Source: Anadara kagoshimensis
Lineage: Eukaryota > Mollusca > Bivalvia > Arcoida > Arcidae
NCBI GenBank assembly: GCA_021292105.1
Contig: CM037874.1
Coordinates: 54,976,540 to 55,040,539, forward strand
Direction of reading: 5' to 3'
Length of the DNA stretch: 64,000 nt
The notes beneath the pieces are model-generated. The model saw nothing but the letters and a program-made list of their open reading frames with translations, did no database searches and was not told the origin of the DNA. Within the stretch, counting starts at the first letter, position 1; every line of letters begins with the position of its first letter. The position numbers and the translations under genes were made by a program. Below, in pieces: positions 12,301 through 20,649 of the stretch.

Positions 12301-15300
12301 CCAGTAACAAAACCTGCAAAGAGATAGATAGCAGCTCCTGAAAGGCCCGATGATGAGCTATCTTTTCGGCACTAATTTGTTTGCTGAAACTTAGTGTTAA
12401 ATTTTCTTCATACCTAGCCCGTGGCCAGTTGTTTGAAGCATAATTAGTTTGATCAGTGATTAATGCAAATTAAAAACATCAATAAAAATCAAAATAACAT
12501 CATCAAATTCATTTTTTTAACAATGTGCTTGAGTTTTGTGAAATTCCATCTATTTTTGAAATTTTCAAGTTTAATTTCACAACAAAATTGAAAAAATGCG
12601 AACTTCATTTTTGACTAATCAATTGATTAATCTAATCAGACTTCGAACAACTGACCCCTGTACTGTACTTCAACATTCAACTGACCCCTGTACTGTACTT
12701 CAACATTCAACTGACCCATGTACTGTACTTCAACATTCAACTGACCCCTGTACTGTACTTCAACATTCAACTGACCCCTGTACTGTACTTCAACATTCAA
12801 CTGACCCCTGTACTGTACTTCAACATTCAACTGACCCCTGTACTGTACTTCAACATTCAACTGACCCATGTACTGTACTTCAACATTCAACTGACCCCTG
12901 TACTGTACTTCAACATTCAACTGACCCCTGTACTGTACTTCAACATTTTCAAATTTTGAAAAAGTAACCCGATTATTCCAGGTACACTCCACTTATGAAT
13001 GTAAAACTATTTAAAATATTTTCAATTCATCATTGCACAATATGTGTATGAAATTTGTTTTTCTTAATAACGCGTTAATATGCATGTACAGAGCCTGTAA
13101 GGTTGCGTGTTTCGTATTTTCGAAGTGATATGTCGATTTTTCGTTACTTCATAAATTTGCAATAGCTAAATTCCTTAAAATCGTTTATTATGAATAGTAT
13201 TCCGTACATTCGTAATTATCTTTAGTATGAAAATACAAAATAAGTTTTGCAAAATTTTATATAAAATGAATATTGCGTACAAACGAATTTATTTGACTAT
13301 TGCGAATATACAAAATACAGTCACACCTGTCTATAAGGACCACCAAAGGAAACAAGTAAAAGTGGACTTTATGAACAGATGGACTTTATATACAGGTTCC
13401 AATTATATAAATAACGAATAATGGGGATACAATTCTACTGGCTGTTTAAGCAGGTGACCCTTATTTAGAGGTGACTTTTAAAGCAGGCTTGGTTGTATGC
13501 TATTATAACCTTTTCACAAGTCACCTTACGGACTCCGTCTGGAGTGTTGTCTATGATAATAAAATTTTAACGATTTACAAACAATCGTTGTTGTCGCGCC
13601 CATCATATATAGTCTGAACACCCAGTACAATACCGGATATATCATAAGGGTTAACTAAAGTATTAAAACAATTTTGATGATTTAAACAAACATACATGTG
13701 GTTAATATTGCCCCACCCATTGTAATTTATACACATACGTTATAAAATATATCATAAATCTTATACAAGGTGATTACAGTCTAACCTCTTTATAATGGTC
13801 ATCTAAAGGACCAAGTAACTTGTAGAGGTTTTCCTTCATAGTAACCACTAAGGTAGCTCATCTGATATCGTGCTCACTTCGTATGTGGAGGGTTGAGGTT
13901 CGAACTCCGAAAGGGGTCGGACATAGACTTGAAAATAGGTAGTGACTGTCCTTTTATTCTGAATTAAGCAATGAAAGTCATGGTGGTTCTTCGGGCGAAA
14001 CCTTAAAACCATGTGCCCCTTGTCACGACAGGCGTCAGGGCACGTGGAAGAACTCTCCCTGGGTGAAGTAATGGTGGTTTTTGTACCACTTATGATTTGT
14101 TTTCACTAGGTATTGAGTGGTTTGAGTAAACCAGAGCATTCAAGGAAATCCACGAACAGCGGTGAGACAAATCGTTTTTACTGTGAAGACTGAACAAAAT
14201 GTGGTGTGATATTTATTAAAAAGTTATACAAGATATAAAGTAAAACGTACAACTTGTATGGGGTGAATAGTGAACGTAGAATCCATACGTAAAAATACGA
14301 ATATTAGGTTAATACATTTGTATATGTAGAATGCATTATATTTTATTTTTTACAGTCAGGAAACACACGAGACGAGAAGATATCAACCTTGGTAAAATTA
14401 CTTCCCCTTGGATGGACAGATTCTTTCAGGAAATTCCGACAAGTTTTGAACGTCACAGGGCATTCAATACTTACTGACCAGCTTTATGAAGATGGTAATT
14501 CTAGCTTTAAAATTGTCGATGTAAATAAAGTCAATTGAAACAGTTTTTCGCAGGAAATGGCCTTTTGAACCGGCAGCAGAGTTATGTTATCACCTAATGA
14601 TTATTCAAAGTCGAGGGGTTTTAATTGATCACATTTTTTGAAATAGAGACCACTGCGGTAGCTCAGTTGGTAGAGTGCTCGCTCCGTAAGTGGGAGGTCG
14701 TGGGTTCAAACCCCGGCGGGGTCTGACCCAAGACTTGAAAGTGGGTAGTGACTGTTCTTTCGCCAAGCACTCTGCATTATGAAATGAAAGTCACGGTTCT
14801 TTTGGGTGTTAAAATAAACGACGTCCCGTGTCACGGGGGGCTTGGCACGCTAAAGAACCCTGTTGTATAATGCCATCAGCGCAACGCACAGGCAAAATTT
14901 CTGCACTTTCGTCTATGGCTGGCGACGTCTCGATATAAGTGAAATATTATTGACGGGGACGTTAAACACCATTACTACTACTACTCTTTTTTAAATAAAA
15001 GGAAATCTTTTCGAAAGGATCTAAAGTGAAAACTGTCAATTGATTGACCTGGCAAAAATTATCATGTTTCACAAACACAGCTGGTTTTATTATTTAATCA
15101 TATGTATCGGCCACATTTGCATTCCTCTATTTATGTACCACTGGTTGTTAACCACGCCACTATACATTTACTATATTGCCCGTCCAAACCATTGATATCA
15201 ATATGTGTTTGTCTTGTCTTGTTTAGCTGCTTTACATTGTGTCTTGTTCCTGGTTATTATTGCTTACCTGTTGTAAGTTTGCCGCAGCACTAGACGTCCG

Positions 15301-16646
15301 TTTCGAAATAAAATTCTGTACCAGTATTGTTAGGACCCAATTTGGGGAAATCCAAATATTTTAAGATGTTGAAATGCGAAAAATGTTTTCTGTTACCAAG
15401 TACATATTTTTAACTTTCAAATTTCTTCCTTTTATTTCAGATACAGAGATAAAACTACTGAATGCAGAAGAAACATTTTCTAAGTTTCCTTCCGTTTTTA
15501 ACCAAGTTAGTGACGACACAAAGTCAAAGTTTCTGAGGTTTCTGGAGACAAAGGTATGTGTCTGTACTATATCAGATGAACATTTGTTTATTGCGTTCCC
15601 CAAGAAATAGTGTCAACTCCATTTCTTCCGCATAAATGTTGTCCGCCACTTTTCTCGAAAACTATTCAACAGATCTTTATGAAACTTCACAGGAACAATC
15701 TTTGTGGAGTAGACGTGACATTTGCTTTTCGTATTTTTGATTATTTAATTGGTTGGTGATTTCCCAGTTTGTTTTTAGGGACAATTGTGAAAATGTATCC
15801 CATGCATAACATCTGCAGGTATAACAGAACGGTGGTTAACTGTTATCAACAAATGTTTCGTCAATTTGTACTCTAGTAAAATCTTTAACAATTTGTTTCC
15901 ACCATTTTCTTCAAGTTATTTACTATGTCGGGGTGTATAGGGTTTAATATGTATACCAATGGGTTTTGTCTTGAAGTTTTTACATATACATTCCCCTAAA
16001 ATACTCGTTTTTCTGATTTTACAGATTCGTGAAAAATTGGTGAAAAATGATTGGGTCAACTTTCCGCTTGAAAGGTGTGGGAAACTTGATGCAAAGAAAG
16101 CTATATTTGAAATGGAAAAAGAGTTTAAATCTAATTTAGATTCCAAAAAGAAACAGGTACAATATAACGTCCCTCAAACCAGAAGTAGGAGACATATTGG
16201 GTTTACTGCGTCAAGTTCTTCTTCCGCTTGAATTCTTGTTATTTAAATTTGGTGTATTACAATATTGAGAAAATAATTTTTTCCTAATTTTGAAAATTAA
16301 AACTGTATATTTATTGATTATTTAAAATCAAACGAATTTGATAAATTTAAGGATTCATATACGTAATTCCCTAGAGAGTAAGTTCCACAAATATTCCGGA
16401 TTTATAAGATAATCGGTATTTACTTAAAACGGGATAATTAAGGATAATCCCTCTGTCCCGGTATCTTAATCATTCTGATCACATTATCTTCGTCTTTTGA
16501 GCATGAAATAATTACCAAGTGGTTAACATGGGAGTAACTTATGTTTTAAATGTAGACTTATAGCTGTAAACATTTACTTGACAACAGCTAATGTAACCAA
16601 GAATGCCCTTACTATATACAGCATACAACAGAAAAAAACATATCAC

Positions 16647-16681
<35 letters not shown>

Positions 16682-18151
16682 AGAGATAAAAAGGTATTAG
16701 TAGTGTGATTAGTGGTTAAAGTATTGTTATACATGTATATCACTTTTTGAAGGTATTTTATGTTTAAATTCAAAAAAGCGATATATGACAGTATAAGTCT
16801 GTAATTGTACAGTAAGAAGATCGAATTTGTCCTTTTATTGTTCCCTTGTTTCTTCAATAAATATTTGCTGTTTGGTGTCTTAGATTGCATTTTGGCTATT
16901 GCATTTTTCATTCCTTTTAAAAGTGCTAGTATCATACGGACGAATGTACGAACAATCCTCTAAATACGTCTCATGTTTTATCGTTTTTAGGTAGAATCAG
17001 TTTCAACAGAAATCGCAGAAATGAAAGAAATTTGCAGACGACGGGAAATTGAAATAGAGATATTACAGCGGGAAATGGCTGAAATGCGTGACAAATACAA
17101 AGAATCGGTGAATATTCAAGGAAAATTTAATACCGCTAATAACAATACTATCATCAGACTACAGGAAAAGTTCACTGAATTCAATTCAAAAATCCGAACT
17201 CTGAATATATTGGTACAAAATTTTATGGGAGTACAAGAGACCAAATATGTGTCCGACTCCGACATGGTGAAAGTGTCCACACTGGAGAGGAATGTCCGGC
17301 ATTTGCTTCAAGTGTCGCAGTCCAACAAGGAAATAGCAAATAATGTCAGCAAGGAGCGCGAAGCCATCTTGTCACAACTAAACAAGTCAGTCAATAAAAA
17401 ACAACCGTTGTCTGAAATAATACAAAAATATCTAGAGAAAGAAGAAAAGAAAAAACTTGCACTTTTTCACGAAATTGAAAGGTTAAGTGAAAGCGCCTCT
17501 GATAAAAACTACGGAAGCTCAAAATGTCCAAGAGAAGTAACCGATATGAGAGCTCTACGTAATATGATTGCGACGGTAAGAGTTGAAGTTGAACATTTAA
17601 AGAAAAAGGTACAATGGAAAGATAACCAAATAACAGACCTTCTACAGGAGAATGCAAATTTGAGGCAAAATATCGGGAATTCAAAGAATTTAGACAAAAG
17701 TATGGCTACAACTATTACAACGTCGAGCGGTTCGGCGCTATCATCTCCGGATTCGACTTTTGACGTCAAATTTCACATTTCAAATCTTGAGAATTATATA
17801 CACACGGACCATTTGCCAGAATTTTCTAAAAGTTATGTGGCAGAAAATATCCAGTCGGACAATGGCATCGGGAAACTTTCCAGAGAATCTACAGACACGT
17901 CAATCACCGACCGATCGAAGGAGACGAAAGAAAATGGAACGCTAGACGATAAAACCTCGAGGGTTTCCGAAGAAAGACGTACTATCAACTTGACGGGTTT
18001 ACCGGTCGTAAGAGACAATGACGCTTTAGTAACAACGCCAAAAAGTAAAACAAACGACCAGTTATTTTATTACACAAATCCGAAAAGTACTGTTTCCGAA
18101 AAGAACCGTATTCCGACGCCTTTGGAATTTGTTCTGTCGTGGAGACGATGA
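6081..18151 (+). CDS. CARD-coiled-coil protein, about 559 aa, 5 exons
   Basis: Exons 6081-6215, 14356-14494, 15441-15553, 16025-16156 and 16991-18151 join with matching phases (0,1,0,0) at consensus GT/AG sites, giving 1680 nt. Residues 1-91 resemble a CARD: exon 1 carries NRVLLIKNI and VLPDSMIKEV (helices 1-3), and exon 2 carries TRDEKISTLVKLLP and NVTGHSIL (helices 4-6). This is the pattern of caspase-2 and NOD-type CARDs. Residues 92-173 are a charged helical linker. About 184-405 is heptad-rich coiled coil, and the rest is Ser/Thr-rich with no recognised domain. CARD proteins nucleate death-fold assemblies in apoptosis or innate immunity. The length and plan recall CARD9-type adaptors, but I see no specific sequence match and do not assign orthology. 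A 5' UTR exon may precede 6081, because a TTACAG lies just upstream. Confidence 0.8.
6236..6262. repeat. (GA)n microsatellite
   Basis: About 12 GA units, starting some 20 bp downstream of the donor site of CARD-gene exon 1. Confidence 0.9.
6346..6381. repeat. (TC)n microsatellite
   Basis: A TC tract with one interruption, 90 bp from the (GA)n tract. The two could pair as a hairpin in the transcript. Confidence 0.85.
6889..7062. mobile_element. CAGTCAAACCTG-family MITE
   Basis: It starts CAGTTAAACCTGTCTATAAA and ends with the inverse, TTTTAAGGCAGGTTGGACTG. The centre has the family signature AATTGGGATA. Six to eight related copies are spread through the window, and several are flanked by TA, suggesting Tc1/mariner-type mobilisation. 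Confidence 0.75.
7145..7182. repeat. Perfect short hairpin
   Basis: AACAGAGACATATAAA and its exact inverse are separated by about 6 bp, in intron 1 of the CARD gene. Function unknown. Confidence 0.6.
7326..7585 (+). mobile_element. tRNA-derived SINE, Leu/Ser-like head
   Basis: The head has an A-box-like TGTCCGAGTGGT and a B-box-like GGTTCATATCCC. The body ends with the shared SINE tail CGTCTCGATATAAGTG followed by a GAATCTTGACTTGGG-type motif. The head is too diverged to fold as a tRNA. Confidence 0.7.
7922..8299. repeat. 189-bp perfect-looking tandem duplication
   Basis: Positions 7922-8110 and 8111-8299 look identical to the eye. They duplicate the left 189 bp of the host element, so the event is recent relative to the element's insertion. 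Confidence 0.85.
8871..9865. mobile_element. Nested full-length copy (995 bp) of the TATGGAATTC element
   Basis: TATGGAATTC to GAATTCCATA, flanked on both sides by GTCAAG (8865-8870 and 9866-9871), a perfect 6-bp target-site duplication. The outer element resumes immediately afterwards. The open frame at 9417-9650 inside it is not protein-like. Confidence 0.9.
9885..10575. mobile_element. Nested 691-bp deletion derivative of the TATGGAATTC element
   Basis: Flanked by a perfect 6-bp duplication, AAAAGC (9879-9884 and 10576-10581). It matches the left two-thirds of the 995-bp copy, then jumps to the terminal GAATTCCATA, so about 300 bp of the right side is missing. Only about 10 bp of the right terminus was retained. 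Confidence 0.9.
10877..11037. mobile_element. CAGTCAAACCTG-family MITE
   Basis: Begins TACAGTCAAACGTACCTATA, ends GTGGACTGTA, and has the AATTGGGATA centre. TA flanks it on both sides. Confidence 0.75.
11040..11224. mobile_element. CAGTCAAACCTG-family MITE, opposite orientation
   Basis: Begins CAGTTAAACCTGCTTTAAAG and ends GACAAGATCGACTG. The centre reads TATCCCAGTT, the inverse of the neighbouring copy. Only two bases separate the two MITEs, so together they form a long imperfect palindrome. Confidence 0.7.
11391..11546 (+). mobile_element. Penelope-like 3' tail, copy 3
   Basis: Starts at GTAGCTAGCTAAACAGGAGG, contains CTTCCCTGGTGGAAGTTCAC and ends GTTTTTGATTAT. No reverse-transcriptase sequence is attached. 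Confidence 0.8.
11568..11612. mobile_element. Half copy of the GACCTGTCCGCTTGACCT-arm element
   Basis: A single arm, AAAGGTCAAGCAGACAGGTC followed by AATGTTGTTTGCCTATAG, directly downstream of the Penelope-like tail. Confidence 0.5.
12227..12395. mobile_element. CCTGTCG-family inverted-repeat element, second copy
   Basis: The left arm CCTGTCGAAAGTTTAACAC matches the element at 3253-3454. The right arm contains ACTTAGTGTTAAATTTTC. The arms are more diverged than in the first copy. Confidence 0.5.
12647..12948. repeat. 30-bp minisatellite, 10 units
   Basis: Ten head-to-tail 30-bp units (ACTGACCCCTGTACTGTACT then TCAACATTCA). Units 3 and 8 share a single C-to-A change, a spacing of exactly five units. 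The unit length is a multiple of three, so both strands read open for more than 110 codons as 10-residue repeats. I regard these frames as artefacts: the array is in intron 1 of the CARD gene, with no splice sites or homology. Confidence 0.95.
13318..13496. mobile_element. CAGTCAAACCTG-family MITE
   Basis: Begins CAGTCACACCTGTCTATAAG and ends AGCAGGCTTGGTTG, with an ATGGGGATAC centre. TA precedes and follows it. Confidence 0.7.
13850..14110 (+). mobile_element. Degenerate tRNA-headed SINE (GTAGCTCAGTTGG class)
   Basis: The head AAGGTAGCTCATCTGATATC and B-box-like GGTTCGAACTCC are followed by body motifs shared with 14646-14990 (AGTGACTGTCC, ATGAAAGTCATGG, TGTCACGACAGGC). Confidence 0.6.
14646..14990 (+). 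mobile_element. tRNA-headed SINE (GTAGCTCAGTTGG class), best-preserved copy
   Basis: The A box TAGCTCAGTTGGTAGAG and B box GGTTCAAACCCC are both intact, spaced as in a pol III promoter. The body contains AAAGTGGGTAGTGACTGTTC and ATGCCATCAGCGCAACGCAC. The tail has CGTCTCGATATAAGTGAAAT, GACGTTAAACACC and a short ACT microsatellite. The same element is antisense at 55733-56057. It resembles tRNA-derived SINEs of bivalves that I recall. The head does not form a clean anticodon arm, so I do not call a tRNA gene. Confidence 0.8.
15640..15705. repeat. Dispersed repeat (CTATTCAACAGATCTTTATG)
   Basis: About 65 bp nearly identical to 62300-62365 (AAACTATTCAACAGATCT, then ATGAAACTTCACAGGAACAA). Sited in CARD-gene intron 3. 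Element type unknown. Confidence 0.65.
16649..16680. repeat. (GT)n microsatellite
   Basis: Sixteen uninterrupted GT units in intron 4 of the CARD gene. Confidence 0.95.
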
Positions 18152-18316
18152 GGACAACGTTGAACTTGAACGAGTTAGTAGATATTATGGGGAGAAAACA
18201 AATCATTTAAGTTGCCTTCATTAAACGGTGCTAGCTTTGTTGACATCAATACTATCAAACAAACGGGTCAAAAGAAATTCAAATTATAATTAAATTAATT
18301 TCTTACTTTTTGTTTT

Positions 18317-18322
18317 AATAAA
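18317..18322 (+). terminator. Poly(A) signal of the CARD gene
   Basis: A canonical AATAAA 166 bp after the stop codon, followed by a GTTTGAGTCAGTTCTTGTTC GU/U-rich stretch. Confidence 0.6.
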
Positions 18323-18408
18323 TCATTACGTTTGAGTCAGTTCTTGTTCCATTATCTGTTTCCACGACAATATATGTACAGCCACTTGTTGTTGATGGTT
18401 GTTACACA

Positions 18409-18560
18409 CGTGACGGTTGTAGCTAGCTAAACAAGAGGTGCTAACCCTTCCAGCCTCACTTCCCTGGTGGGAGTTTAACCTAATTCGTCAGTTTCCAAGT
18501 TTTTACTTTGCTTTGAAATTGTGATTCGGACATGGGTTAGTATGTTCGTTTTTGATTATT
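18409..18560 (+). mobile_element. Penelope-like 3' tail, copy 4
   Basis: Contains GTAGCTAGCTAAACAAGAGG and CCTCACTTCCCTGGTGG and ends GTTTTTGATTATT. The GGAGCACCCGG segment seen in the other copies is absent. Confidence 0.75.
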
Positions 18561-18764
18561 AAATATGCAGTTATGCACTGTCTGGACTATAGAAGTAATC
18601 TAAAATCCATGACAAGAGCGTGGTATAATTGCCAGAACGGTATGCAGTGTTTATGGTCAAATGCACTAACTCTCTAAAGTTCGCGCAAATAAAAGGCAGA
18701 CCAGAAACACATGCTTAAAACATCGGCATTACCTGAACTAGCATAAGATAAGCCTTGAGATTGA

Positions 18765-19092
18765 GTCGCAAATGCCAATCCATGTCCAAATCACAATCCA
18801 AAAAGAAACATCCATGTCCAAATCATAATTTTTAAAGTCAAAAACAAACATACAAATCCATGTCCAAATCACTATAAAAACACCAAAAAAAACATCCATG
18901 TCCAAATTACAATACCAAAGTCAAACGCAAACATATCAATCTATGTCCAAATCACAATCCTAAAAGTAAAAAACAAACATATCAATCAATCCATGTCCAA
19001 ACCACAATCCCAAATCAATATAAACATTTTGAAACTGACAAATTAAGTGAAACAGGTGAATTTCCATCAGGGAAGTGAGGCCAGGTGCATCG
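18765..19092 (-). mobile_element. Antisense Penelope-like tail with its 3' end tandemly repeated
   Basis: On the minus strand, the CTTCCCTGATGGAAATTCAC block at the right is followed by about six reiterations of the tail's last 40-60 bp. On the plus strand these show as repeated AATCCATGTCCAAATCACAA motifs near 18776, 18820, 18860, 18896, 18940 and 18985. The extra units repeat only the terminal part. Confidence 0.7.
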
Positions 19093-19194
19093 GAAGGGCA
19101 AGAACGTCATTGATATTCCGCAAATTAATCGGTATCGTCTTTAGTTTTGTTGGAGATGTTCATCTAGTATTTTTGTAGGAGTAGAGCGGGGTAT

Positions 19195-19565
19195 TAGTAT
19201 TTTATGTCCCAATCAAGATTCGTTCACTTATATCGAGACGGCAGCTTGGGGATGGCGCAGTTAAGTAATGGTGTTTTACGTCCCAACAAAGATTCTTTTA
19301 CTTATATCGAGACGACCGATCCAACCAAGATTCTTTCACTTATATCGAGACGGCAGTTTTGGGATGGCGCAGTTGAGTAATGGTATTTTATGTCCCAACC
19401 AAGATTTTTTCACTTATATATGGGATGTCCGAGTCAAGTAATGGTGTTTCCAGCCTCAACCAAAGTTCTGAATTATATCAAGACGACAGTTTTGGGATGC
19501 GTTTTACGCCAAAACCAAGATTCTTTCACTTTTATCTAGACGCAGTTTTTTGGACGATGAAGTGG
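19195..19565 (-). repeat. Tandemly repeated SINE tail segment
   Basis: Five imperfect repeats (about 60-100 bp) of the SINE 3' region, each carrying CACTTATATCGAGACG and, in most, GGTGTTTTACGTCCCAACCA. No tRNA-like head is attached. The antisense orientation is inferred from intact SINEs elsewhere in the window. Confidence 0.65.
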
Positions 19566-20649
19566 CGTAATACACCGTAGGTATTACCCGAGTCGATATT
19601 AGTGAACAAGTCTTTTGGAATTGTTAAAACTCCCGGGTGAATCAGTAATTCAATAAAGAATATATTACAAATAAAAAAATAATAAAATTACCAATGCAAT
19701 CATTATATGTTTTCTTTCCTGGTTGCCCTAAATGTCATTGGTTGCTTATTTCTGAGAAATTCTTTCAAAAATTAACTCATTTTACAAATTTACACATGTC
19801 CATAAGTTAATTGTCACTTAAATGTAAATGTTATTATGGTAATAATAATTTTTTACTGTGGTATTGTGAAATTTACGAAAATTCCATTGACAATTTGTTA
19901 ATTGTTAATGTAAACTCATGAAATTGAGTGAATTTATTGCATATATATTCTTAAAATGCTGGAAATTTTCCAAATGTTCCGGGGAACATTTACGGACCCT
20001 AGCCAGTGGCGTAGCGTGCATATAAGCCAATAATCCTGTGCTTGTAAATAATTTTTTGATAAAATTCTTTAAAAAGCAATTCAGTCTGTTATCATGTACA
20101 AATAAATATAAAGTAGTAAAGATAAAGTAGTACAAAATATTACGAAAATAAAACAATGATATTTTTTTCAAATCTTAAACAGTAAATTTCTTCTCGCTCC
20201 GGCTTAGCCTACTAGAGATAATTAAGCCAATATGTTTCTTCTAACTCGGATGATAAGCCATGTTCATTTTCCTGGGATGCATGTAAGCAAAAAAAGACCC
20301 AGCTCAAATTACTACTGAAGATATGAGGGATGAGAGCATTAAACTATAACTTTTTATGGCATCTTCAGCTTGTGTAAACAACTCAGTTCCCCAATTAGGT
20401 GACACCAGGCTTGCGCATTCATCCCTTTCTGGCTACGCCACTGTTAGCTAGGATGGACAACTCCAACACCATAGATTGATCACGGATTTTTGTGTCAGTT
20501 TGTTTTTCTATTTGTGGATTAATAAAAACAATACTCTGGGTCGGTGAAATGTTTTTGAAAAGGCGATAATACATTATGGAGGAAGTTTTTGTGTAACTGC
20601 GATGGATTTGTTTTTGTTACGAAACAAGACTTAGGACAAAAAGGAAAAG

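Noticed and set aside
12596-12992. Open frames of 118-123 codons on both strands with 10-residue repeats
   Set aside because: They are wholly explained by the 30-bp minisatellite, whose unit length is a multiple of three.
14650-14725. Functional tRNA gene
   Set aside because: A and B boxes are present, but the anticodon arm is off register and the sequence continues into a SINE body also found antisense at 55733-56057.
6081-18151. CARD9 orthologue call
   Set aside because: Similar length and CARD-coiled-coil plan, but no specific sequence matches I can point to.
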